Source: Grifola frondosa (taxonomy: Eukaryota > Basidiomycota > Agaricomycetes > Polyporales > Grifolaceae). From it: a DNA stretch of 64,000 nt. Below the pieces are notes generated by a model. That model was not told the origin of the DNA, searched no databases, and was given only the letters and a program-made list of their open reading frames with translations. Below are positions 21,941-31,662 of this stretch, piece after piece. How positions within the stretch are numbered: position 1 is the stretch's first letter; every line of letters starts with the position of its first letter. The translations under genes were made by a program, and so were the position numbers. The stretch lies in NCBI GenBank assembly GCA_001683735.1, contig LUGG01000003.1:2170001-2234000 (forward strand). The letters run 5' to 3'.

Positions 21941-22489
21941 GGTGGCAAACGGCAAGGGCGCAGCCTCGGACTCGCGCGAAGCTTAGCTGTCATGTTTGGC
22001 GGCGTTGAGTCCATTCCAATAAACTTCCCATACAGAGACGCGCCTTCCGGCTGTTTGCGGATGCACCTGCGATTGCAGACGCCAAGTATATCGTCGTGCG
22101 ATGTGCTCTCTGCAATATATCTCTCATTTATTCGGGTACACGATGCTATGCGTTATTCTGAACGACATCGCCTATGCGAAACGAAGGCGGTATTATTTGT
22201 CGACGCTGTCGACGCTGTTAATTCCGGAAGACAGAGAGCAACGTAGTAGCCGCCACAGCCACGTGGGTGGCATCAGGGCAGGACAGGCGCGGGTTGCACG
22301 CCGTTCACTCTCGAGTCCACCACCTGCACACATCTACATCTCAATTTACTGGACCGCCTCGGACTGGTTCTGCAACGCCCGGTCCACGTCGGGAATATCT
22401 GACTCGCCACTAGGGATACTGCCACCAGTGAGTAATCGCGCGTCACACTGTTTCACGCATACGGGGACTGACATGTATGCAACTTGCTA
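21941..22489. promoter_or_regulatory. Intergenic between divergent genes
   Basis: Upstream of the INO80-F-like gene (minus) and NDUFA13 (plus). An open frame at 22101-22490 has no family match. Contains the direct repeat GTCGACGCTGTCGACGCTGT near 22200. Confidence 0.4.
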
Positions 22490-23226
22490 GTGTCAACACC
22501 ATACCGACAGTGAGCCATTGTCCGACTCATTTATCCGCGCTGACACCAACGCTGTGCTGTGCTAATGCAGAGACATGCCCCGGCGGGGGGCTTCGAGGCC
22601 GTCAAGTACAAGCGAAATTTGCCGCTCCGCGGACCGAGTGGGGTCGTTTTTCTCGGCGGCGTGACGGCGTTGTGCGCGTACGGCTTCTATCGCCTTGGAA
22701 AGGGCAACTTGGAGAAGAGGTGCGTGGAAAAGAGTGGTCATGCTGTGGAAAGAAGGGGGTCAGGCGGACGTTAAACGTGGGTCGTGATGGGCCCGCTCGC
22801 GATGGAACGTGGCCTCGTTTGGATCCGACCGCGCGTTTCCGTCTTATCAGTGACGAATCCGAACTGGGATTGGTTCGGGAAATGAGGGCACTTTGCTGAT
22901 ATGGATATGTTTTGCAGGGAGCTGCAGAGGGAGAAGGTGTGGTCGCGCATCCACCTTGTGCCGCTGCTGCTTGCGGAGGGGGACCGGGACGCGTACCGTC
23001 GTCACCAGGCAGCGGTGGCGCGCGAGAGGGAGATTATGAAGGACGTGAAGGGCTGGGAGGTCAGTGACGTCTCAGTTGACGAGATGACGTGTTGTGCGTG
23101 TTTGCTAATGCCCGCGGTGTTATCATGTTGCCATTGCGCGTTGGCGATGCGTGGAATTGACAGGTGGGTAAAAGTGTCTACAACAATCCCAACTACCGGC
23201 CTGCGGACTCGATTGTGGTTCTGTGA
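22490..23226 (+). CDS. NDUFA13: Complex I subunit NDUFA13 (GRIM-19, B16.6)
   Basis: Single-TM accessory subunit of mitochondrial complex I. Exons 22490-22509, 22571-22719, 22918-23059 and 23164-23226. Conserved blocks are FEAVKYKRNLPLRGPSG, the membrane helix VVFLGGVTALCAYGFYRLG, RIHLVPLLLAEGDRDAYRR and the C-terminus GKSVYNNPNYRPADSIVVL. Two oddities: the conserved start DMPPAGGFE needs one more C in the run 22578-22581, and the expected first codon before STPYRQ is GTG (22490), with no in-frame ATG before the upstream stop. A missed upstream exon or a sequence error could explain the latter. Corrected length about 124 aa, as in other fungi. Confidence 0.9.
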
Positions 23227-24342
23227 TGATGGTGGATTGTTGTGCTTGTAACGGATCGCGAGGAATCACATTGAGGCGATGATGAGCTTCCATTGCTGGG
23301 CTCGATGAGGGTCTAATGAGAACCAGCGGATGAAGGTTTGGACATGTATGTATGGAGATATGTCTTTGTCGGAAACATACGTCGAAGCGGGCCGCGCGCA
23401 GCTCAGATGCAATGCGCCGAATGCGCGCTTCGAAGTGATTGGCAGCTGGCCACTCGGCAAGAGCGGTTTCGGGGGACAATGGGCGTGCCGGCTGCAGGGC
23501 GCTGAATTGCCAAAAGTAGAATAACGCATGGTGAGTCCCGCCATTGCCTAAGTGGGCAGCGGTGTTTAGGGCAAGTCGGGGACGGCGAGGACGGGACGAT
23601 GTGACGCGGAAGAAGAACGCATTAGACACGCGCCTCGATACACGCGCCTCGATCTCATTGCACACGTACTACTGAACGCCGCTATCACGCAGCGCCAGCA
23701 CAGCGCCAGTTAACGCCTCGCCAGCTATCACACAGCGCCAGCTATCTATTCCGAGTCTCTGGGAAGCACAGCATCAACGGCGGCGTCAAGAAGCACGTCG
23801 CGTCAAGAATCGCGTAAAGTGGACAGCGTCTCGGTACAGGGTCTGGATATCACACACGCGACATATCGAGACTCACCGTCACGTATGTTTCCAAAGACAG
23901 GCATCGAGGAGAGTCACTGGATAGTCACTGGAGTCACTGGTGGACATCACGCGCCGGGGCTACTGGTTTGTGCCGGCGATCCTTCTCTGGAAGCGGAGTG
24001 AATCGTGGAAGCCATATCGTGGAAGCTATATCGTGAAAGCTATAATTGCTGCACAGACCGCCCAGGAAAGGCAGCGAGTGCGGCAGCGTGCGCGTGAGTG
24101 AGATTCCCCCGAATTCCGCTACGGCCAGATCTAATGATATGCCTCGAATCTAATGCACCGAAATCTAACGATATACTGCATCGAACATATCCATCGAATG
24201 CATCTAATGCGAATGCATCTAATGCAATTGCAATGCGTCTAATGCAATGCGTCTAATGATATGCTATTGGCATGCTATGTGCGTAGTATTTGTCCCGAGT
24301 CACTCGAGGTACCGAATCCATCCTTCGTCTGCTACTACATAA
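23227..24342. other. Intergenic region with several short repeat arrays
   Basis: About 1.1 kb without a supported gene. It includes direct repeats ACACGCGCCTCGAT (23625-23655), CAGCGCCAG (23690-23745), three GTCACTGG (23912-23942), three TCGTGGAAGC/TCGTGAAAGC (24002-24045) and the TCTAATG array described separately. The 3' part should hold the HMG-box gene promoter. Confidence 0.5.
24128..24262 (+). repeat. Degenerate TCTAATG array
   Basis: Six TCTAATG and one TCTAACG within 135 bases, mostly as (G)CATCTAATGC or GCGTCTAATG with spacing of 10-30 bases, interleaved with CATCGAA/CCTCGAA. Immediately upstream of the HMG-box gene. Confidence 0.75.
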
Positions 24343-26477
24343 ATGGCTCCCATCCCGTCCCTCCGGTCCCCGCTACTTCTTCGTCTCCGCCCGTCCCTCC
24401 CCCCTGCTCCCAATCTCCGACTGCGCCCTCTCCCTCCATCTTCCCCGCTCTGTCATCACATCTCCCTTCTTGCTGCGCCGTCCCTTAAAACCCCCCGCCT
24501 CAATCTCTTTCCACCCTTCCCCTTCCCCGTCCTTCGCATGCTCCCATCTCCCGTCTTCAGACGCGACATCAGCCACCACTCTGCCACCGTCACCTACCCT
24601 GCCTCTGACATGTCTCCCGGAGATCACTCCCCCATGTTCTCCTTTGACGAATCCATGCACTTTGATCCCGCGATCTCAGATTCAGACCAGATGATCTTTG
24701 GCCCCCTCGAGTTCGACGACCCGTTGCAGTTTGAGCCCAAATCTCCATTTCTATGGGAGCCCTTTAACGAATACAACATCTCCAACATGTCCACCATCCC
24801 CTTCCCCGCCTCCCCAGAATCCACCTCCAGCCAAATCGACTCCACTTCCGCTATGGGTACGCGTCGTTTCGACTCTACCTTCTCCAATTGCTCCGCCTAC
24901 AACCCTCCCTCCACCCCCGACTACGGCGACGCGTTTTACTCCAATTGGCTCAACGACCCCGACCTGCCTTCTCTTTCCTCCACCTCCGTTCCCATCCCGA
25001 TTCCTCCAACCCATGCCCAGTCTCCGCTTTCGTCCTTTGTGCCGTACAGCGCCAACTCCGTCTTCCCCGACGTCACTCTCTTCTCGCCCAATACCGCTCT
25101 CGCCGCCTTACAGCCGCTTCCGCTCTCTCCGCCAGACGACACCATCATGACCGAGCAGTTGCTGGCCGACGCCCACGCGCATGCGCACGGCTCCATGTCC
25201 CCGCCAGCGTACAAGCTCGAGCCCCCCGCATGGGCTTCGCAGCTGTGGGACGCTTCGCCGAACATGGCTTCCGCCGGACTGCCGGTCCCTATCGCACCCC
25301 TATCTGAGGACCCGTTCGCAACTCAGAGACAGCGCGTTCCTGTCCGAAGAGGTCTCACCCCGGTGACGCAGCTCTTCCAGTCTTCTAGCGCCCCCTCGGC
25401 CTCACACGCTCGCACTCCCCCGCTCGTCCGCTCGTATACGCGCCGAGCCGAGTCTATTAGCGAACACGATGATCGGGACGCGACCATCAGGAAGAAGAGG
25501 CGTCCTCTCGAGCACGAAGACCCTCGGCCCGCGGAAAAACGCTCGGAAAGTCGTAAGTGTTATTCTCGTTCGGTCATGTCTACTTTCTGTCTACTTCACA
25601 TGGTCCTGACACGTAAACTCAGCACCGCTCAAGTCGACGCTGCGACCCCCGAAGCTCGCCCCGTCCGCTTGGCAGTTGTATTTCACCGATTGGATTCAGC
25701 GCCACCAGGCTTCGAGCTCAAAGAAGCTAAATGTTGCACAGGCTGCGAAGGAGGCCGGCCAAGAATATGCTTTGCTGAGCCCCGAGGAGAAGGAAGTGTG
25801 TATTCTTGCATTGATTCTCCGATTGATTGCAGCTGACCCTCATCATCGTCTGATTCTGTAGCCGTACAAGCGGCGCTCACAGGAACTCAAGGACGCGCGG
25901 GAGCGCGAGCACGCTGCGTACATGCGCACGTTGACGCCCGACGACATCAAACGCGAAAACGCGTTTCGGACTGCGCAACGCAAAGCAGGCAAATCGCGCA
26001 GGGGCAACATCAAGGATCCGAATGCGCCAAAGAAGCCGCTCAGCGCGTATTTCATGTTTCTCCAGCAGATCCGGTCGGATCCCGAATTGGTTAGAGAGGT
26101 TTTCGGTGACGAGACCGAGACTACGAAGCAGAGCGTCTTGGCCGCCGCCAAGTGGCGTGCGATGACCGATGACGAGCGCAAGGTGCGTACTTGTTTTGGA
26201 GGCGTTGATGGCAGTCCGTGGCTGATGATGCGTTTGTGCCTAGCCGTTCCTCGCCCAGGCCGAACATGATAAATTAGACTACGAGTCGAAGAGGAAGATG
26301 TACGAGGATGGCACCGTTGGATACGGGACGAGCATCAACTTCAGCATCCTGCCGGGGAACCCCCTCAGCATGATGTCAATCCCGAGGAGCTCGTCGCGCC
26401 CCTTGAAGCAGGAGTCCGAGAGCGAGAGCGACGGCTTCAGCACCGACGATGGCGCGGATAGATCCCGCCGTTCGTAA
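24343..26477 (+). CDS. Protein with two HMG-box-like domains
   Basis: Nuclear DNA-binding protein, probably a transcription factor or architectural HMG protein. Exons start-25552, 25623-25795, 25862-26182 and 26244-26477 join in frame. A ~400-residue N-terminal region is Pro/Ser-rich and disordered. A first, divergent HMG-like region follows (APSAWQLYFTDWIQRHQ ... EEKEPYKRRSQELKDAREREH), then a canonical HMG box (DPNAPKKPLSAYFMFLQQIR ... WRAMTDDERKPFLAQAEHDK), and a Ser/Glu/Asp-rich tail. The start is uncertain: ATG 24343 gives the longest protein, but the Pro/Leu/Arg-rich opening is unusual and ATG 24610 (MSPGDHSPMFSFDESMHF) is an attractive alternative. Confidence 0.85.
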
Positions 26478-26817
26478 GCATATACAATTGACATTGCTTG
26501 GTCTTCTTGTTTGCATATCTTTTTTTTCGTTTGCACATTCCTTTGGTACGTTGCTCTGCTGGGCCCTGGATGGGTACTATGGACAGTCCGTACACACATG
26601 CTTTTCGCTGCGTCTGGTTTCGATCGCTCATATGCCACATCCTTCAACTTCGATACGCATTGCTTGCAATACGTTATGACCTCCACGGACAACCATCGCT
26701 GTATCTTGCTGTATACCACCACTGCCCCGCCATGTTGTATTGCTAGCTGCACCCCGCTTCGTGATGACGATACGTGACGACCTTTTACGACGGCTACCCA
26801 TGTACATCTGCATTAGT
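26478..26817. other. Convergent 3' ends
   Basis: 3' UTRs of the HMG-box gene and the GNAT gene. A T run at 26518-26527. No gene. Confidence 0.5.
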
Positions 26818-27605
26818 CTAATCGGACAGCGACAGCCGTGCGACCATCTTCTGATGTGGAGCACCGTCCTCGTCGAACTCCTCACCCTGTAGAGTCCAAA
26901 ACATATGCCACATGCAATAGAACCATTTATTTAGAATGACGTGCGTCGGCAAGTGAATAGCGGGACGTTACCTCGGGCACGTAGCCAAATCTGCGCGCGG
27001 GCACGGGCAGAAGCTCAGCGGGGTGTTACACGGAATGTCAGGAGTGCGAGTGCGCAGCGCGCCGACTTACTTTGCGTAGAAGCCCTTGACGGGGATCTGG
27101 GAGTGGGAGATGACCGAGACGGTGTCGGACGGGGCGAGGCCGCATATTTTTGCATCGGCCTTGACGTGGTCGTGCAACGCGAGCACGAGCGCACGGCCGA
27201 AGCGGTGCTCGCGGTGGTCCCTCAGTACGGCGAGGCGGCTGAGTTTGTAGTAGTTCTTGGTCTTGACGCAGCGGATGGTCCCTACGGGCTCGAGAGACGG
27301 CACGAGGCGGAGAAGGATGTGCGTGGCGTCCTCTTCGAAGCTATCGCGGCGGGGGAAGACGCGGGCGGGGTGCTCAGATAGGCGGCGCATGCAGAGAGAG
27401 GCGGAGGCGGAGCGGAACACGAACTCATCAATCTCGGTCTTGAGTGGGAACCCCGCTCGCGATGGAACACCGCGATGCGCACGTCGAAGCACTGCTGGAG
27501 GAGCGCCGTGCGCGCAGGCTGCCCCGCGGCGGGGACGACGACGAGCTCGTGCGCGGGTGTGGCTGCTGGCATTGCGGGGGGTGCAGCTGGGACGCGGAGG
27601 TGCAT
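26818..27605 (-). CDS. GNAT-family N-acetyltransferase
   Basis: Acetyl-CoA-dependent N-acetyltransferase of the small fungal GNAT type; substrate unknown. Exons 27425-27605, 27071-27340, 26972-26990 and 26818-26886. Visible: LLQQCFDVRIAVFHRERG, then FPLKTEID, THILLRLVPSLEPVGTIRCV, the acetyl-CoA-binding region YKLSRLAVLRDHREHRFGRA, HSQIPVKGFYAKFGYVPEG and the end APHQKMVARLSLSD. The first part is one base short: ERG and FPLKTE lie in different frames across the C run 27451-27454 (plus strand). With one more base the exons total 540 nt, 179 aa. The 19-nt third exon is unusually small but conserved in sequence. Confidence 0.85.
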
Positions 27606-27901
27606 TTAGAGTGGACGAGTTCTTAGTCGTTGTGCGAAGCAGCGCGTGTGATGGAGATGCACGAGGCTGCAGATGGCTGCGCGGCGTTTGCCGTGGAATA
27701 TTCTTGCCGAGTCCAGTCCCGCAGAGCTCGCCCGGGCGCTCCAACTTTTGCATGTCGCGGTCCACGTCCTCCATTGTTATTTCTCTCTGGAGTCTGGTCC
27801 TGACTTTCCAGGTGCGTGTCCCGCGCCCCGCAGCGTCGCTGGCGTGCTCACCGTGTGTGCCGCCAGGATCCGCATATTTGCTCGTCGCGGCGAGTTCTGT
27901 G
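27606..27901. promoter_or_regulatory. Bidirectional promoter, GNAT / PPR genes
   Basis: 296 bp between divergent start codons. GC-rich and with open frames on both strands, but no domain. Confidence 0.5.
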
Positions 27902-30900
27902 ATGCTGGAGCCTTTGGCCGCGACAGTCCTCAACTCCCTCCTCTCCGCCCGACCATTGAAAGTATCTTCCTTGCCGTCGCAGCCTGCGCTCAGGATGGTC
28001 GCGCGCACCGCTGGTCTGAATCTCCCACACGACTTCTTCACGCCGCACCCGAGGCGCGTGAAGGGAAAAGAGAGGGCGCTGCCGCAGGACGAGTGCGATT
28101 CGTGCAGCAGCAATAACGGCGTCGACCACAACTGGGTCTCAAATTCCTGCAGAGGTACGTGGCGTCGAGTTCTCGCGGCGCGGAAATTCCCTCATGGGTC
28201 GTTTTGTGCGCCAGACAAGAGACATCTTGCTGTCGTGCGCGACGTCGCCGCATCTCGCCAGCGGACGCGTCGGGTATCCGGCCAGAGGTGCCTGCACACC
28301 GCCGGCCGGAACCATATCCCATCGCCTCGGACTTGGATGCGCCACGCAGACCCGTCCCAGAGGCGGCACGCCTCCAGTTTTCAGGATCCCCCGGACACAC
28401 CCCGCCCAGACGAGCCTCCAGACCCTTCACGGCCAGAGGAACCCCCACATGTAACACAGGTGCATCTCTCGGCACACCAAAAGCAGGAGTGGGCTCGGAC
28501 GATAGTGGCGGTCGGCTCACACAGCTCTGCATTCGACCTGCGGAAGGCGTGGGGTGCGTATGAATCGCTCCAGAAGTGCGGTGGGTGCGCGTCATTGGCG
28601 ACAGACCAACTGCTGGCATTTGCGTCGCGGGTCGTGGCGGCGGCGGCGGGCAAACCCCATGAGGCGAAGACGCTCGATGCGCTGCACAGCTGGGGGATCC
28701 GGATACAAGAGCTTTTGCACCAGATCGACCCGGGGATAGCGGACGACCCGCGGGATTTTACCCAGTTTCGCTGGCGCTGTCTTGAAGTGTGCTCGTTCGC
28801 GCTGATGGGGTCCATGGGCGACGTGATGGACCAGGCGCGCGAACTGCTCGAGGTTAAGCACGAGGCCCGCTACAGGGTCGAAGCCGTGAAGATGTATACC
28901 GTCATCGCACTGACCGTACGCCAGTATAGCCGACCGGCCAACGTCCTCGAGTTTGTCATGACGCAGTGGGAGGCCTTGAATATCTACCTTCACCGAAATC
29001 CCGAGAAGATATGGAGGGACCAGACACTTATTAACGCCGCGAATACGTTCAGAAAAGTCATCCGCGAAATTGTCACTTATGTCGACAAGCCTGTTGCGTT
29101 CATGGTGGACGTGCACGAGCGCTGGACGGAGGAACGTCGTCAGTGGACTGGGCATTTTCTCGTCCGGGTGTTATCCGATGCGGAACTGTCTCTCGATGCG
29201 CTACGGGTGTTGGAGAGGATGCAAAGAGAACGGCTATATGTGCCTGCGAAACTGCAGCTCGCGGTTGTCAAGTCTCTGGCCAGGACCGGATCGTACGAAC
29301 TTGCTAATACCTTGTTCCACTCTCTCCCGCAAGCCGCGGATGCCGACGTTCTCTTCAGGGATTACCAGTCTGTAGGATTGTTCCTGTATTCACACCAAGG
29401 CGACGTGGCTAATGCTGAAGCCCACTATGACCGACTGGCGGAGCGAGGATGGGTCGATAGGTCAGACGTTAACATGCTGCTACATGTGCACGCCATCGTA
29501 GGACGTCCAGCACGCGTTGTCGAGCTCTTCAACCATTTCTTCCCCTCTCCAACTAAAGAGCTGCCCCAGGACAAGCGGCCGACCATTGTCCACTATACCA
29601 CTATCATCTTCGCGCACGCTCAGGCCGGCGATCTGGAAGGCATGAATGCGTGGCTGGCGAACATGACCGAATCAGGCTTACAACCAGATCTCTACGTCTA
29701 CAGCATCATTCTGCAGAGCTTCGCTATGCGGGGTCAGACGGATTCTATGGCTGCCCTCCTGGACCAGATGCGCGCTGCCTCAATAAAGCCTACTCGAGTC
29801 GTCTACACTACAGTAATTGCTCTGCTTGCGCGTCGCAGGGACCCTGTCGCAGCGGAGTTAATGTTCAAGCGAGCCCTGAAGGAGGGCATTATTCCCGACC
29901 GTCGTATGATCACTGCCCTCATGAATGCGCACGTCGAGGCTGGGTCTTGGAAAGGTGTTATCCGTGCGTTCGACTATATGCACACCTCTGGCGCTCGTGG
30001 CATCCGCTTAACCATCGAGGTCTTCAATACCCTTCTCAAAGCATACGTCCTCATTGGTGCGCCGTTCCGTGTGGTCGCAAATCTCTTCCAGAAACTGGAG
30101 GGCGCAAGCGTGCGTCCGGATGCACATACATTCGCGCTCCTCATCCAGTCTGCATGCGATGCGGGGATGATGGACATCGCCGTCGATCTCTACAATGAGA
30201 TGCAACGGCTTGCATTGGAGGGACAATCCACACTGGAGATGAACACTTTCACTCTGACTATCCTCATGACCGGTTACCTGCGCAAGAACGACCGGGTGAA
30301 AGCAAAGGGCATGTTAGATGAGATGAAGGCACGAGGGATCCAGCCAAGTGCAGTAACGTTTGGAGCCATCATCAAGGCCTACGGCAACGACCAGTCAGGA
30401 GCGGGTTTGAAAGTGGCAGAGGAATTCCTACAGTCGCTCATGGCCTCTGATCCCAAACAGCGGCCTTGGCTCACGTCAGTTGGTGGCCGCCAGCTCACGC
30501 TGCAGCATATATTTAGCCCGCTGATGGTCGCCTACGCTTACAAGGAGAAACCTGTGGACGTGGAGCGGCTCTTTCAACAGCTTGTGGATGGCGGCGGGGA
30601 GGTAACGCTTGGTGCACTCACGGCTCTCCTCGACGTGTACCGTCGGACTCACAACATCGACGCTGTCCATGATATCTGGCCCCGGATCCTCCAGCTCGGG
30701 CTGCGCTACTCGGAAGCAAACACGCTTTTCGAGGAAGAGAGCACTAGGGGAACTCCTAACCTGCGCCGCCAGGGCGTTGTCATGTGTGTCCCATTGTCTA
30801 TCTACATTGACGCGCTCTCCAGTGCGGGCGAGCACCTGCATATTGCCGAAACGTGGAAGGCTCTCAAGGACCTCGGTTTATCGTTCGACTCGCATAACTG

Positions 30901-31519
30901 GAACCACCTTTCCGTCGCGCTTGTAAGGGCCGGAGAACCCGAGCGCGCATTCAGCGTCGTGGAAGACGTCATTCTCCGCTACCAACGTCAGAGTCGGCAG
31001 TGGTCTCTGGCAAGAGACGAGACCCCGGATTCCCCGCTGCTTTTCGATCTTCCTCCCAAGGAAGAGGACGTTGAACTGGACCAGGAACCTGAAACCAACC
31101 CGGAGGCTCCACTGCATAGCTTGAAGCGAAGAGTTGCTGCTGTCAGGATGTCTTCGAAGCGCCTGCCACGAGATCTAGAAGACTCTAAACCGGACGATTT
31201 CGCACATCCCCTTCATGTCATGCATCAAATATCTCCGTCATGGAACGTTTGGCGGCCCCACGGCGCGACTCTCACTGTACTCAGTGAAGTTCTCACGCAT
31301 CTTAGCAGCGGCAGGTTAATCCAACCCGTCCGTCCTGAGTATGAAGGGGAATTCGCCGAGACGCCGGCCGACATCGAGGACCTCGAACGACGAACACGGG
31401 AGGCGGGTGAGACGTTGGGCAGGATCTACGATAATTACCCGCAAACGGTACGGATTATTGGGGAGTACAACCTCATGAAGCGCTCTCGTGAACAGAGAAT
31501 AGCATACAGGGGTCCCTAA
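27902..31519 (+). CDS. Large mitochondrial pentatricopeptide repeat (PPR) protein
   Basis: Single-exon gene of 1205 codons for a PPR protein, expected to bind mitochondrial RNA and act in expression of a mitochondrial gene (Cya5-like architecture). The start at 27902 (MLEPLAATVLNSLLSARPLK) gives a presequence-like N-terminus; the frame is open further upstream but overlaps the divergent GNAT gene. PPR-type 35-residue helical pairs are visible from about residue 500 to 980, for example TIVHYTTIIFAHAQAGDLEG, DLYVYSIILQSFAMRGQTD, TRVVYTTVIALLARRRD, MNTFTLTILMTGYLRKND and SAVTFGAIIKAYGND. The C-terminal ~200 residues are charged. No intron and no frameshift, in contrast to its neighbours. Confidence 0.87.
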   Translation: MLEPLAATVLNSLLSARPLKVSSLPSQPALRMVARTAGLNLPHDFFTPHPRRVKGKERALPQDECDSCSSNNGVDHNWVSNSCRGTWRRVLAARKFPHGSFCAPDKRHLAVVRDVAASRQRTRRVSGQRCLHTAGRNHIPSPRTWMRHADPSQRRHASSFQDPPDTPRPDEPPDPSRPEEPPHVTQVHLSAHQKQEWARTIVAVGSHSSAFDLRKAWGAYESLQKCGGCASLATDQLLAFASRVVAAAAGKPHEAKTLDALHSWGIRIQELLHQIDPGIADDPRDFTQFRWRCLEVCSFALMGSMGDVMDQARELLEVKHEARYRVEAVKMYTVIALTVRQYSRPANVLEFVMTQWEALNIYLHRNPEKIWRDQTLINAANTFRKVIREIVTYVDKPVAFMVDVHERWTEERRQWTGHFLVRVLSDAELSLDALRVLERMQRERLYVPAKLQLAVVKSLARTGSYELANTLFHSLPQAADADVLFRDYQSVGLFLYSHQGDVANAEAHYDRLAERGWVDRSDVNMLLHVHAIVGRPARVVELFNHFFPSPTKELPQDKRPTIVHYTTIIFAHAQAGDLEGMNAWLANMTESGLQPDLYVYSIILQSFAMRGQTDSMAALLDQMRAASIKPTRVVYTTVIALLARRRDPVAAELMFKRALKEGIIPDRRMITALMNAHVEAGSWKGVIRAFDYMHTSGARGIRLTIEVFNTLLKAYVLIGAPFRVVANLFQKLEGASVRPDAHTFALLIQSACDAGMMDIAVDLYNEMQRLALEGQSTLEMNTFTLTILMTGYLRKNDRVKAKGMLDEMKARGIQPSAVTFGAIIKAYGNDQSGAGLKVAEEFLQSLMASDPKQRPWLTSVGGRQLTLQHIFSPLMVAYAYKEKPVDVERLFQQLVDGGGEVTLGALTALLDVYRRTHNIDAVHDIWPRILQLGLRYSEANTLFEEESTRGTPNLRRQGVVMCVPLSIYIDALSSAGEHLHIAETWKALKDLGLSFDSHNWNHLSVALVRAGEPERAFSVVEDVILRYQRQSRQWSLARDETPDSPLLFDLPPKEEDVELDQEPETNPEAPLHSLKRRVAAVRMSSKRLPRDLEDSKPDDFAHPLHVMHQISPSWNVWRPHGATLTVLSEVLTHLSSGRLIQPVRPEYEGEFAETPADIEDLERRTREAGETLGRIYDNYPQTVRIIGEYNLMKRSREQRIAYRGP

Positions 31520-31662
31520 ACACACTGGTGTGATAGCTCTTGCAGTCGCGAAAACCAATAAATCAAGCAAACAACACATGCACATAGCCGTCGGAAACGT
31601 ATCCCTAATAGTGTTCCGTCTAAACATGTAGCGGGGCGGGCGGGGCGAAGACGCGTCTCTGC
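31520..31662. other. Convergent 3' ends
   Basis: Short 3' UTR region between the PPR gene and velB; AATAAATC near 31556 could be the PPR polyadenylation signal. Confidence 0.5.

Noticed and set aside
23620..24262. Possible CRISPR-like repeat series
   Set aside because: Repeats are short, imperfect and without regular unique spacers, and the organism is a eukaryote.
27257..27901. Upstream extension of the PPR reading frame
   Set aside because: It runs antisense through the conserved first exon of the GNAT gene; 27902 gives a presequence-like start.
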